From assembly GCF_900109685.1 (NCBI RefSeq), contig NZ_FOBB01000009.1, positions 186,001-250,000 on the forward strand: a DNA stretch of 64,000 nucleotides, read 5' to 3'. Within the stretch, counting starts at the first letter, position 1. Every line of letters begins with the position of its first letter. Source of the DNA: Chitinophaga rupis (lineage in GTDB: Bacteria; Bacteroidota; Bacteroidia; Chitinophagales; Chitinophagaceae). Shown here piece by piece: positions 1 to 8,597 of this stretch. A model generated the notes under the pieces. It was given only the letters and a program-made list of their open reading frames with translations, did not search any database and had not been told where the DNA came from. The position numbers were made by a program, and so were the translations under genes.

Positions 1-494
1 TATGATTTGGGGCCTTTTCTTTTTCCTGGCTTAGGTTTTTGTTTTGGAAGCGCTTTTTTTATTTCTCTAACATCCTGGATATCCTGTTTTCTTCCGGAAG
101 CAACTTTATTCTGTACCAGATCATTCAGGCTGATATAAGAAATTTCCAGGTCGCCTTCTACTATCTTTTGCCTGTTCTGAAAGGCTTCTTTGAAATTTAC
201 TCCATCAATACTGTTAAGTATATCAATACGCAGTGGCGGGTAACCGATCTGTGAAACATAACCTGGCTGTAAAAAGTCTTCCTTCTCCAGGCCTAAAGAA
301 GCCATTCCGAATGCTTTAATTACCTGGACCAGCTTCTCTGCATTTGCTTCAGATATATTGATCCAGATATCCAGGTCGCCTGTATAGCGCGGCTTACCAT
401 GAAAGGCCATTGCATAGCCGCCTACCACCATATATTCTACATCAAACTTGTTGAGCAGCTTTATAAAATCTTCAAAATCTTGCGCTAATGTCAT
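1..494 (-). CDS. Nucleotidyltransferase (AbiEii/DUF6036-like), 3' end cut by window
   Basis: The reading frame is open from the ATG at 494 to the window edge (164 codons), so the C-terminus may be missing; the last two bases seen are TA and the stop could be the next codon. Residues 20-45 carry the nucleotidyltransferase signature: strand-GG (G25, G26), about 13 residues, then D40-x-D42, and a later acidic strand (RIDIL) can supply the third metal-binding Asp. This is the minimal Pol-beta-like NTase fold also used by AbiEii/MNT-type toxins. It overlaps its upstream neighbour by 4 bp (ATGA), so the two are translationally coupled. The family transfers a nucleotide to a protein or RNA target; the target here is unknown. 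The fold is confident, the toxin role is inference. Confidence 0.8.
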   Translation of the reverse strand, partial: MTLAQDFEDFIKLLNKFDVEYMVVGGYAMAFHGKPRYTGDLDIWINISEANAEKLVQVIKAFGMASLGLEKEDFLQPGYVSQIGYPPLRIDILNSIDGVNFKEAFQNRQKIVEGDLEISYISLNDLVQNKVASGRKQDIQDVREIKKALPKQKPKPGKRKGPKS

Positions 495-922
495 TGCTCA
501 GTCCTTATTTTATTTATAGCTGTTTTATCCATTCGCTGTCCCTTTTTAAGCATTTGGGAAACCAGGAAAGTGACTGCCTCTGCTCTTTTATTTACAGGCT
601 GGCTTAGCCAGTAACGCAGATCCCGAACCTCGTCATCTGCCTTTTTCATAGGCACCTTTCGCACAACAGGAGCTATATTTCTTGTGCCTTCAGAAGGCGT
701 AAGGTTTGATTTTGGCTTGGCAATGATCTCTTTCCTTTCTACACGAACAAGGTCGTTTTCAAAGGCTATTTTATCTTTACTTAAATAGTTGTTGAGCGTA
801 TTGTAATTGTATTGAGGATAACTCAGGCAGAAATTTTTCAGGTTGGAAAAAACCTCTACCTGGTTTTGCTTCTTCCAGTGAATCAGCACGATCCTCTTTC
901 CTTTTAAAATTGTTTCTGACAT
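491..922 (-). CDS. Small partner protein of the NTase (YW-motif C-terminus)
   Basis: 143 aa, overlapping the NTase start by 4 bp. Two parts are visible. Residues 1-75 are basic and aromatic-rich (IHWKKQ, NLKNFC, YNYNTLNNYL, RVERKEI) and look like a small nucleic-acid-binding domain. After a linker, residues 95-143 contain a DLRYWLSQP segment followed by a RAEAVTFLVSQ helix, resembling the short 'YW-S-x-P' proteins often found just upstream of GG-DxD nucleotidyltransferases. I cannot assign a Pfam family. The coupling suggests a two-gene module in which this protein could act as antitoxin or specificity subunit. It could equally be an autoregulator. Function is not established. Confidence 0.7.
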   Translation of the reverse strand: MSETILKGKRIVLIHWKKQNQVEVFSNLKNFCLSYPQYNYNTLNNYLSKDKIAFENDLVRVERKEIIAKPKSNLTPSEGTRNIAPVVRKVPMKKADDEVRDLRYWLSQPVNKRAEAVTFLVSQMLKKGQRMDKTAINKIRTEQ

Positions 923-1069
923 ACCACAAATATAACAAATATTATGCTTTTATTTGTCAAATTGCCTCAATAATACACTCAATATTTAATTGCGTTAAGA
1001 CTTTAAGTTTTTAAGCTCTTAAATGAATGCTGGTATTTTCTTTTACTTTAGTATTAATTGTAACCACCT

Positions 1070-1177
1070 ATGATCGCTATTATACTTATCGTTTTAAGCA
1101 TTGCCTGCATCCTCATTGCAGGCGCTATTATCCGTATCAACCTTCAATCAAAGGAATGGAGCAGCTGGGAGGATTAA
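1070..1177 (+). CDS. Possible 35-aa membrane peptide
   Basis: A short frame opens with ATG at 1070. It encodes one hydrophobic segment (about residues 2-22, rich in I, L, A) followed by a polar tail ending WSSWED, the shape of a single-pass small membrane protein. It lies about 50 bp upstream of the NTase/phosphoesterase operon and on the same strand. A TACTTTAG sequence at 1044-1051 is one base from the Bacteroidota -7 box. A second frame of 17 aa (1156-1209) overlaps it. The composition looks coding, but nothing shows translation; it could be leader sequence. Confidence 0.4.
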   Translation: MIAIILIVLSIACILIAGAIIRINLQSKEWSSWED

Positions 1178-1230
1178 TACTACTGCCGGGCACGTTTGTG
1201 GTGGAATGATTGTTGAAGCATTCCCCATAT

Positions 1231-1977
1231 ATGATTCCAAAAGAGCACCAAAACAATACCTCGCACGTATTTTATAAAGAAGCCTTACTGCACCTGCGGG
1301 AGAGCGGCGTACCCTTTATGCTGGGCGGCGCCTTTGCCATGTTCCATTACACCGGCATTTACCGGGATACTAAAGACCTGGATATTTTTTGTGCACCTCC
1401 CGATTACCCGGCCATCCTGAAGCTGTTTGCAGCTAAAGAAGGTTACCGCACAGAGCTGACAGACGTTCGCTGGCTGGCAAAAGTGTTCAAAGGCGAATAT
1501 TTTGTTGATATCATCTTTGCTTCCCCCGCTAACATCTTTCATATGGATGATAGCTGGTTTGAGCGCGCACCTGAAGCGGAATTTGTAGGCGTAAAGGTGA
1601 AATTATTACCGCCGGAAGAGCTGATCTACTGTAAGATCTATGTGCAGAACCGGGAACGCTTTGATGGCGCAGATATCAATCACATTATACTTAAATACGG
1701 GAAAGAGCTAAACTGGCAACACCTGCTTACCCGCCTGGATCAGCACTGGCATTTACTGCTGTCGCAGCTGGTTAATTTCCAGTTCGTATACCCGGCAGAT
1801 CACCGGGACATTGTTCCCAAATGGCTGCTGGATGAGCTGATTAGAAGAACGCAGGAACAATATGAGCTGCCCGCACCCGTAGAACGGGTTTGCCGCGGGC
1901 CCATGATAGACCAGACGCAGTACCAGGTAGATGTGAAGGACTGGGACTATAGATCGTACACCATTAAAACCGTATAG
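1231..1977 (+). CDS. Nucleotidyltransferase-fold protein (GG-DxD type)
   Basis: 248 aa from the ATG at 1231; a TTG start at 1210 would add seven residues. The NTase signature is clear: FMLGGAFAM (G32, G33) followed by KDLDIF (D49, D51), and a VDIIF strand that can carry the third acidic residue. The C-terminal half has an LPPEELIYCK segment typical of this superfamily and a charged helical tail. It ends one base before the metallophosphoesterase start, so the two form an operon. It may transfer a nucleotide to an unknown acceptor. Pairing with a phosphoesterase suggests add/remove chemistry, but this is inference. It is only distantly related to the NTase at the window start. Confidence 0.8.
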   Translation: MIPKEHQNNTSHVFYKEALLHLRESGVPFMLGGAFAMFHYTGIYRDTKDLDIFCAPPDYPAILKLFAAKEGYRTELTDVRWLAKVFKGEYFVDIIFASPANIFHMDDSWFERAPEAEFVGVKVKLLPPEELIYCKIYVQNRERFDGADINHIILKYGKELNWQHLLTRLDQHWHLLLSQLVNFQFVYPADHRDIVPKWLLDELIRRTQEQYELPAPVERVCRGPMIDQTQYQVDVKDWDYRSYTIKTV

Positions 1978-1978
1978 C

Positions 1979-2719
1979 ATGGCAGCATCCGGAAAAACAC
2001 GCATTGCAGCAGTAGGCGATATTCATGTTCGTGAATCGGACAAAGGGAATTGGATCCCATTCTTTCAGGAAGTATCCCAAAAGGCCGATGTGCTGCTTTT
2101 ATGCGGCGACCTTACAGATACCGGCGATGAATCCGAAGCGCAGGTGCTGGTAGAAGAGCTGAAAGCCTGCACCATTCCCGTAGTAGCCGTGTTAGGCAAT
2201 CATGATCATGAAAAAGGCCGCCATAAGCTGATCCGGCAGATCATGCTGCAGCATCATAATGTAACAATGCTGGATGGGGAAGCCGTGGTGATCCAAAACG
2301 TGGGTTTTGCCGGTATCAAAGGTTTTGGCGGCGGATTTGATAACCATATGCTTTCCTTTTTTGGCGAAGGCGCTATGAAAGCCTTTGTGCAGGAAACGGT
2401 GGATGAAACCCTTCACCTGGACCGCGCCCTGGCCCGCCTTGACCAGGAGCATGCAGATATAAAGAAGATAGCCGTTATGCATTACTCGCCCATAAAAGCC
2501 ACGGTAATGGGCGAACCGGAGCAGATCTTCCCGTTCCTGGGCTCATCCCGCCTGGCAGAGCCGTTAAGCAGGAGGGGAGTGCTGGCCGCTTTTCATGGGC
2601 ACGCGCATATGGGCGCCCTGGCAGGCGAAGCGCCGGGTGGTGTAAAAGTATTTAATGTATCTAAGCCGGTGCTGGTGCGGGAAGGCTACAAATGTCCGTT
2701 TTACCTGATGGAAGTGTAA
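1979..2719 (+). CDS. Calcineurin-like metallophosphoesterase
   Basis: 246 aa with the full metal-binding set: GDIH near residue 13, GDLTD near 42, GNHDHE near 73, a MHYSP histidine near 167 and the GHAH block near 208. The family hydrolyses phosphomono- or diesters using two metal ions. There is no signal peptide, so it is cytoplasmic. The start lies one base after the upstream NTase stop, a tight operon. Its 3' end overlaps the convergent gene by 59 bp. The substrate is unknown; a role in reversing nucleotidylation by its neighbour is only a hypothesis. Confidence 0.88.
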   Translation: MAASGKTRIAAVGDIHVRESDKGNWIPFFQEVSQKADVLLLCGDLTDTGDESEAQVLVEELKACTIPVVAVLGNHDHEKGRHKLIRQIMLQHHNVTMLDGEAVVIQNVGFAGIKGFGGGFDNHMLSFFGEGAMKAFVQETVDETLHLDRALARLDQEHADIKKIAVMHYSPIKATVMGEPEQIFPFLGSSRLAEPLSRRGVLAAFHGHAHMGALAGEAPGGVKVFNVSKPVLVREGYKCPFYLMEV

Positions 2720-3344
2720 AGGCTGCATCTTCGGCATATACCAGGGCCCCGTTTGGCTGAACCGTAGCTGTTTCGTATGTTTTCGGTATAACCGCCCATC
2801 CGCCTTGTTTCCGCTGTATTTTCTCGCCTCTTATATTATAGTATTGCAAACGCCTGCTTGTTTTAGGTGAAGGCACGCTGATGCCGGCTGTTTGCTGTGC
2901 GGGCATATCCGGTAAGATAGCCGCTGTACCGGAAGACTGTGTTACAGCATTGTGTAACTCACCATTCTCTTTTTCTTGATCCAGGTCAATATATCCCGCT
3001 AATTCCGGATCAAATTTGTGCCGGTACTCCTTTTCAAGTAGCTCTTGTATAATCTCCTTTTCCACACCTGATTTCAACAGCTGCATAGCCTGACCGGTAA
3101 TGGTACGGTAATCATCATGCTGCCTTGTTTTACGGGGAAATAACCGGTAAATAGCCGCTGCTATCTTAGACGCCTGTGCCAGCCAGTCCGCATATTCCAT
3201 GGTGCGCTTAAAACTACGGGAACGTTTTACCCGCTTGCGGCTTAATGAACTTTTGGAACGTGCATAATATTGCCCGTCCATTTTGTAATAGGTAATATTA
3301 CCTACAGTGCCTGTGAGAAAAACAGGGCCAACTTGTTTTGCCAT
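2661..3344 (-). CDS. Conserved Bacteroidota hypothetical protein
   Basis: 227 aa. The N-terminus (GPVFLTGTVGNITYYKMDGQYYARSKSSLSR...) has the pattern of a hypothetical family common in Chitinophaga-type genomes: a glycine-rich strand, a YYK/YYAR aromatic pair and a strongly basic RKRVKRSRSFKRT stretch around residues 36-48. A helical middle contains a QAMQLLKSG segment. The C-terminal third is low in hydrophobics and ends in Pro/Ala (PAPAPA). No catalytic motif is visible. The basic patch may bind nucleic acid or phage/virion components; I do not know the function. The last 59 bp overlap the convergent phosphoesterase gene, so the PAPA tail may be a recent read-through extension. Confidence 0.7.
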   Translation of the reverse strand: MAKQVGPVFLTGTVGNITYYKMDGQYYARSKSSLSRKRVKRSRSFKRTMEYADWLAQASKIAAAIYRLFPRKTRQHDDYRTITGQAMQLLKSGVEKEIIQELLEKEYRHKFDPELAGYIDLDQEKENGELHNAVTQSSGTAAILPDMPAQQTAGISVPSPKTSRRLQYYNIRGEKIQRKQGGWAVIPKTYETATVQPNGALVYAEDAAFTLPSGKTDICSLPAPAPA

Positions 3345-3830
3345 AACGATATAATTTTGGTGTACCTGGCAAAAATAAAGGCCCTCACAGAACTACCCAA
3401 ATGAAGTGAACGTTTTGATCACATTTGAGCGAAAATGAACATTTTGAATGAAAATGCACGTTTTGAGCGCTCCATTTTTCCTACTACATACTATCTCATT
3501 TACATACCCTTCCCTACTTTTATGCGCTGCTCTCCCGTGTCCTTCCCATGTCACACTCTCATTCAACCCTGGGTAAAAGCGCACTCCATCCATGTGCATC
3601 TCTGGTCCGGTCCATGTCCCACCCGTGTGGATCCCTGGTCTGGCCTGGTTCAATCCCCATTTGCACATATACCCTTTGCATCCCACCTGCAATTATCGTA
3701 ACTTAACTCTTCACGTGAAAAGTGTACTTTCCCTCATGCTGTTATGCATTTGCAGCAGCGCCGCATTAATACAACAAAGCAGCCGATAACAGCTTTAAAG
3801 GGTACCCCTTAACCAATAACAAACGGTAGT
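3345..3830. other. 486-bp gap with three AT-rich near-repeats
   Basis: No convincing gene is seen. Positions 3402-3467 hold three related words, ending AACGTTTTGA, AACATTTTGA and CACGTTTTGA, just upstream of the minus-strand gene that starts at 3344. They could be regulator sites. Positions 3520-3700 are pyrimidine-rich on the plus strand with several CCC/CATG words; open frames there have no coding character. Confidence 0.4.
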
Positions 3831-5579
3831 ATGAAAGTTATCTCCGTAAATGTAGGCCAGCCACGGAATATCCCATGGCGTGGTCAAATGGTTAGAACAT
3901 CTGTTTATAAAACACCTGTTGCCGGACGTGTTCGTGTAAGAAAGCTCAATTTTGATGGTGATGCGCAGGCAGATCTCATGGCGCATGGCGGCGAGCATCG
4001 CGCCGTTATGGTTTACCAGGCCGAATCATATCAGTACTGGAACGGAACCCTTCAACGTAATGATCTTGTTTATGGACAATTTGGTGAAAACATTACAGTA
4101 GAGGGAAAGGGCCTGGCCGACAACGAGGTTTGTATTGGCGACCGTTTCCGGATCGGTTCAGCAATTTTTGAGGTCACGCAGCCCCGGGTAACCTGTTGGC
4201 GGGTGGGCATCAGTACCGGGGTACCTGAAATGCCGGCCTTGCTTGTTAAGCATAAACGGCCGGGGTTTTATTTCCGTGTGATACAGGAAGGTGATGTTGG
4301 CGCCGGGGATGTGATAGAAAAGATTGCAGACGGCATTGAGCAAATGAGCGTCGCTGAGATTGACGGATTGCTTTATCTAAAGGATCATCCGGAAGATAAG
4401 CTGCAAAGGGCCTTAAAAATTCCAGCGCTCAGCGAGGGTTGGAAAACGTCTTTCCGGAATTTGCTGGACGCTGCATTGCAAGGTGTGGCCAAAGGAAATG
4501 CCGGGTTAAGCGGGCCTGTTGAATCGCTTGCCTGGACAGGCTTCCGGCCTTTTGTTGTGCAGCGTACACGTATGGAATGTGAGGGCGTACGCTCTTTTGA
4601 GCTGAGCGCAGTGGACGGTTCCCCCATGCCTGCTTTTTTACCAGGACAGCACATTGCAGTCCGGTTACATCCTGCAGAAGATGGCGCTCCGCTGATCCGC
4701 ATGTATTCTCTTTGCGGACCGCAGGGCGCCTCCAGCTTACGTATTGCAGTAAAGCGGGAAGTCAACGGCCCGGGCGGCATTTATATGCATGAGCAGGTGC
4801 GTGAGGGACATGTTCTGGAGATCAGCGCACCACGTGGCACTTTCACTTTGTCTGAAGGCAAGGGGCCCTTGGTGCTCCTGAGCGCCGGAGTAGGTATTAC
4901 GCCCTTATTAAGTATGCTGCAGTATGTTGCCAGCCAGGGTCCGGGCCGTGAGCTCTGGTGGATCCATTCCTGCCGGAACAGCGCTTATGAAGCATTCAGG
5001 GAGGAAATAAGATCCCTTGGAATGCAGCTATCCGCATTTCATCGTGTAGTTGTATACAGCTCCCCTGATGATGCGGAGCTTTACGGCATTGACTATGATC
5101 TCAAAGGACATCTTGATCTGCAGGAATTACAGGCCATGCAGCTGCCAATAGAAAGTGAATGTTACCTGTGTGGGCCGCCACGGTATCTGCAGGATATCAT
5201 ACCTGCATTAAAAACCATCGGCTTCGCCGGCAGCAATATCAAAACCGAACTATTCGGAAGTGGTCCTGAACCGGTGGCCGGAGGCGGAAAGGCGCCTCAC
5301 TTACCCCTGGAAAATGTGGGACAGGGCCCCTTCGTTACCTTTAGTAAAAGCAAAATATCTTTCCGCTGGCATCCCCGCTTTGGCAGCTTGCTGGAAGCCG
5401 CAGAAGCCTGTGATGTTCCGGTTGCGTGGTCGTGCCGCATGGGCGTTTGTCACCGCTGTGAAACGGGTGTGATCGATGGACAGGTTGCTTATTCCCCTGA
5501 TCCCCTTGACCCTCCGGCAGATGGGAAGGTACTGCTCTGTTGTTCTGTTCCGCTGGGGCCTGTTGATCTTGACCTGTAA
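3831..5579 (+). CDS. MOSC-domain / ferredoxin-reductase / 2Fe-2S fusion oxidoreductase
   Basis: 582 aa with four modules. Residues 1-165 are a YiiM-like MOSC domain with the conserved Cys122 (RVTCWR) used in molybdenum-cofactor sulfur chemistry. Residues about 170-215 are the YiiM '3-alpha' helical domain. Residues about 240-480 are an FAD/NAD(P) reductase of the phthalate-dioxygenase-reductase type (PGQH, RMYSL for flavin, a SAGVGITPLLSML nucleotide loop). The C-terminus is a plant-type 2Fe-2S ferredoxin with Cys535, Cys540, Cys543 and Cys570/571. It probably moves electrons from NAD(P)H through FAD and the cluster to a MOSC-bound substrate such as an N-hydroxylated compound. It is soluble and monocistronic. 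The substrate is inferred. Confidence 0.9.
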   Translation: MKVISVNVGQPRNIPWRGQMVRTSVYKTPVAGRVRVRKLNFDGDAQADLMAHGGEHRAVMVYQAESYQYWNGTLQRNDLVYGQFGENITVEGKGLADNEVCIGDRFRIGSAIFEVTQPRVTCWRVGISTGVPEMPALLVKHKRPGFYFRVIQEGDVGAGDVIEKIADGIEQMSVAEIDGLLYLKDHPEDKLQRALKIPALSEGWKTSFRNLLDAALQGVAKGNAGLSGPVESLAWTGFRPFVVQRTRMECEGVRSFELSAVDGSPMPAFLPGQHIAVRLHPAEDGAPLIRMYSLCGPQGASSLRIAVKREVNGPGGIYMHEQVREGHVLEISAPRGTFTLSEGKGPLVLLSAGVGITPLLSMLQYVASQGPGRELWWIHSCRNSAYEAFREEIRSLGMQLSAFHRVVVYSSPDDAELYGIDYDLKGHLDLQELQAMQLPIESECYLCGPPRYLQDIIPALKTIGFAGSNIKTELFGSGPEPVAGGGKAPHLPLENVGQGPFVTFSKSKISFRWHPRFGSLLEAAEACDVPVAWSCRMGVCHRCETGVIDGQVAYSPDPLDPPADGKVLLCCSVPLGPVDLDL

Positions 5580-5706
5580 ATAAGCAGCAATCATCTAAAC
5601 TTAAAATTGTGGGAGGACGATTAATCGGGTTTATTATCTTTAATACTGTTTTAGCAGCCCGTAAAAGAAATGAACCGGGATATTCCATGTTTATAATACA
5701 AGATCA

Positions 5707-5722
5707 TTCCGTTATAACGGAA
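5707..5722. promoter_or_regulatory. Perfect 16-bp palindrome, candidate operator
   Basis: TTCCGTTATAACGGAA is a perfect inverted repeat 54 bp upstream of the Gfo/Idh/MocA start at 5777. The position and symmetry fit a dimeric repressor or activator site; no regulator gene is adjacent. Confidence 0.45.
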
Positions 5723-5776
5723 AAGGATAAACCGTATTAACCCTAACCATATAACTGTATACAAAAATGATAACCC

Positions 5777-7174
5777 ATGAAAAAACAGCATGACCGCCAT
5801 TCCACGCGGAGAACCTTCTTAAAGAACACACTGAAAGGCGCCGGCGCGCTGGCCCTCGTCAATTTCCCCACCATTGTACCCGCCCATGTATTAGGCAAAT
5901 ATGCCCCCAGCAACCGTATTAACATTGGCGCCATCGGTAATGGCCGCATTTCCCGCGGGCACGATATGCCCGGTGTATGGAAATACGACCAGGCAAGGAT
6001 CATAGCTGTTTGTGACCTGGACCGCAACCGTGTAACAGCCGCGCAAAAACTGGTGAACGACTATTACAGCAGGAAAACCGGTAAGCCTTACGATGGTGTA
6101 AAAACCTACGAAGATTACCAGGAGCTGTTAAACAATAAAGATGTGGACGCAGTGCTCATCAGCACACCGGACCACTGGCATGTAATGCCCGCCATACATG
6201 CCGTGCGCGCCGGTAAGGATGTATATATGCAAAAGCCGGCCTCTTTAACCATTGCAGAAGGACGGCTGCTTAGCAACGAAGTGCACCGCAGCGGACGCAT
6301 ACTGCAGGTAGGCAGCCAGCAACGGTCTATGCCGCAGTTTAAAAGGGCCTGTGAGCTGGTGCGTAATGGCGCTATTGGTAAAGTGCATACGGTATATGTA
6401 GGCCTTCCCATTGACGATCCCAAAGAAAGCACAGTAGAAAAAGAAATGCCGCTGCCCGCCAACCTGTTATACGAGAAATGGCTGGGAGAAACGCCTTATG
6501 TGCCTTATACAGAAAAACGTGTGCATCCGCAGGCCGATTTTTCACGTCCCGGCTGGCTGCGCTGCGAGCAGTTTGGTGCAGGTATGATCACCGGCTGGGG
6601 CGCTCACCATTTTGATATTGTAAACTGGGGATTGGATACGGAATATACCGGCCCCGTGGAAATAAGCGCCACCGCTCAGTTTCCGCCTGCCGGTAATTTA
6701 TGGGATGTGCATGGTCCTTTTAAATCGGAAACTATCTTTGCCAATGGGGTAAAGGTGCTGGCCAGTAATGAATACCCTAACGGGGTAAAATTTGTAGGCT
6801 CAGAAGGATGGATCTTTGTTACACGTGGCAACTACGCCGCCACTTCCAGCGATCCGGTAACAAAGGATCAGAACAGCAAATCGCTGGATGCAAGCGATCC
6901 GCGTATACTCAGTACCGTGATACCGGAAAGCGGGGTGCATTTATACGATACCAAAGACCATCATGGTAACTGGCTGGAGAGCATAGCCAGCCGTCAAATG
7001 CCCATTACGCCCATAGAAGTAGGCCACCGCGCCTGTACCATTTGCCTGCTGAACCATGCCGCCATGAAGCTGCAGCGCAAGCTGTACTGGGATCCGGTGA
7101 ATGAACGTTTTAAGAACGATGATGCCGCCAATGCGATGCTCACCCGCCCGCAACGCTGGCCTTATACATTATAA
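5777..7174 (+). CDS. Gfo/Idh/MocA family oxidoreductase, Tat-exported
   Basis: 465 aa. The N-terminus has a twin-arginine signal (STRRTFLKN, then a hydrophobic run ending near PAHVLG), so a folded, cofactor-loaded enzyme is probably sent to the periplasm. A Rossmann fold follows (NIGAIGNGRIS near residue 50) with a VCDLD strand. The usual EKP motif appears as MQKPAS near residue 155. A long C-terminal Gfo/Idh/MocA sheet domain contains GAHHFDIVNWGL. Members are NAD(P)-dependent dehydrogenases or NAD-dependent hydrolases of sugars and polyols. The next gene, 16 bp downstream, is a second member, suggesting a shared carbohydrate pathway. Substrate unknown. Confidence 0.88.
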   Translation: MKKQHDRHSTRRTFLKNTLKGAGALALVNFPTIVPAHVLGKYAPSNRINIGAIGNGRISRGHDMPGVWKYDQARIIAVCDLDRNRVTAAQKLVNDYYSRKTGKPYDGVKTYEDYQELLNNKDVDAVLISTPDHWHVMPAIHAVRAGKDVYMQKPASLTIAEGRLLSNEVHRSGRILQVGSQQRSMPQFKRACELVRNGAIGKVHTVYVGLPIDDPKESTVEKEMPLPANLLYEKWLGETPYVPYTEKRVHPQADFSRPGWLRCEQFGAGMITGWGAHHFDIVNWGLDTEYTGPVEISATAQFPPAGNLWDVHGPFKSETIFANGVKVLASNEYPNGVKFVGSEGWIFVTRGNYAATSSDPVTKDQNSKSLDASDPRILSTVIPESGVHLYDTKDHHGNWLESIASRQMPITPIEVGHRACTICLLNHAAMKLQRKLYWDPVNERFKNDDAANAMLTRPQRWPYTL

Positions 7175-7190
7175 AGCAATCAGACGAACC

Positions 7191-8597
7191 ATGAATAAAA
7201 AACAGATCGTAACATCACTATTAGTGTTAAGCATGATGAACAATGCCTGCAACACCGGACAAAAAGAAAAAGAAAAGGAAACCACTGCCGCCACGGAAGC
7301 AGACATTAAGCTCATAACACTGGATCCCGGCCACTTTCACGCAGCGTTGGTGCAAAAGTCTATGATCCCCGGCATAGATTCCGTAGTGCATGTGTATGCA
7401 CCGGACGGCCCGGAGCTGAAAGAACAATTGCGTTTCATTGACCAGTACAACACCCGTACGGAAGCGCCTACCCACTGGCAGGAAGATGTGTACAAAGGCC
7501 CTGACTTCCTGGAAAAAATGGTGCAGGAAAAGAAAGGCAATGTAGTGGTAATGGCAGGCAATAACCACCGCAAAACAGAATACATACAGCAAGCCGTGGC
7601 AGCCGGTATGAACGTGCTGGCCGATAAGCCCATGGCTATTAGCCCCGAAGGTTTTGCTATGCTGCAAAAAACGTTTGAGGATGCCAAAGCAAAAAAGGTA
7701 TTGCTCTATGATATTATGACGGAGCGCTCAGAGATCACCAACACCCTGCAGGGCGAACTGTCGCGCATACACGACGTTTTTGGTGAGCTGCAGCCAGGCA
7801 CGGAAAAAGAGCCTGGCGTGGTAATGGAAAGCGTGCACAATTTCTACAAATATGTATCCGGCAAAGCCCTTACCCGGCCGGCCTGGTTCTTTGATCCTGC
7901 ACAGCAGGGCGATGCCATTGTGGATGTAGGCACCCATCTGGTTGACCTGGTGCAATGGGAATGTTTCCCCGCAGTAGTATTGGATTATAAAAAAGATATC
8001 CAGCTGCAGGGCGCCCGCCATTGGCCTACGCCCATCACCTTATCGCAGTTCCGCACCATCACCGGCCTGGATAGCTTCCCGGATTTTCTGCAGCCATTTA
8101 CCAAAGACACAGTACTGAATGTACATGCTAATGGTGAAGCCCGTTACACGCTTAAAGGCGTGCATGTAAAAGTAACCGCCCTATGGCAATACGCAGGTCC
8201 TGAAGGCAGCGGCGACACGCATTATTCCATGCTGCGCGGCACTAACAGCAACCTGGTGATCCGCCAGGGAAAGGATGAAAAGTTTGAACCAACTTTGTAC
8301 GTAGAGGCGGTGGGTAAAACCAAAGCAGCAGATTTGGAAAAGAACCTGCAGGCAGCTTTAAAGCAGCTGGAAAGTAAGTATCCTGGTTTGTCGCTGGAAA
8401 AAAGTAAACAGGGTTTTAAGATCGTGATCCCTGCAAAGTATAAGGTAGGCCACGAAGCGCATTTTGCGCAGGTGCTGCAGCGTTATATGGAGTACCTGAA
8501 AGGCGGCAGCCTGCCGGATTGGGAAGTACCGGGCATGATCGCTAAATATTATACTACTACGAAGGCGCTGGAGATGAGCATAAAGCAGAAAGGATAA
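7191..8597 (+). CDS. Gfo/Idh/MocA-like oxidoreductase with extended C-terminal domain, putative lipoprotein
   Basis: 468 aa from the ATG at 7191; earlier in-frame starts lie inside the preceding gene. The N-terminus (MNKKQIVTSLLVLSMMNNACN) resembles a lipoprotein signal but the lipobox is weak. The middle is a Rossmann oxidoreductase in which ADKPMAIS replaces the EKP motif, followed by VVMESVHNF and DVGTHLVDLVQWE. The remainder matches the type labelled 'putative oxidoreductase C-terminal domain'. It is co-transcribed with the Tat-exported paralogue, so both probably work in the periplasm on the same substrate class. The last codons (KQKG) already belong to an AAAGC word array that continues past the stop. 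Confidence 0.82.
   Translation: MNKKQIVTSLLVLSMMNNACNTGQKEKEKETTAATEADIKLITLDPGHFHAALVQKSMIPGIDSVVHVYAPDGPELKEQLRFIDQYNTRTEAPTHWQEDVYKGPDFLEKMVQEKKGNVVVMAGNNHRKTEYIQQAVAAGMNVLADKPMAISPEGFAMLQKTFEDAKAKKVLLYDIMTERSEITNTLQGELSRIHDVFGELQPGTEKEPGVVMESVHNFYKYVSGKALTRPAWFFDPAQQGDAIVDVGTHLVDLVQWECFPAVVLDYKKDIQLQGARHWPTPITLSQFRTITGLDSFPDFLQPFTKDTVLNVHANGEARYTLKGVHVKVTALWQYAGPEGSGDTHYSMLRGTNSNLVIRQGKDEKFEPTLYVEAVGKTKAADLEKNLQAALKQLESKYPGLSLEKSKQGFKIVIPAKYKVGHEAHFAQVLQRYMEYLKGGSLPDWEVPGMIAKYYTTTKALEMSIKQKG

Noticed and set aside
1156..1209. 17-residue peptide overlapping the membrane peptide
   Set aside because: Too short and overlapping; no evidence beyond an open frame.
3435..3701. Plus-strand frame of 88 codons
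   Set aside because: Contains repeated Pro/His/Cys words and no start context or family pattern; overlaps other frames of equal length in non-coding DNA.
7101..7190. Upstream start for the second oxidoreductase
   Set aside because: It lies inside the preceding gene; the signal peptide begins at 7191.
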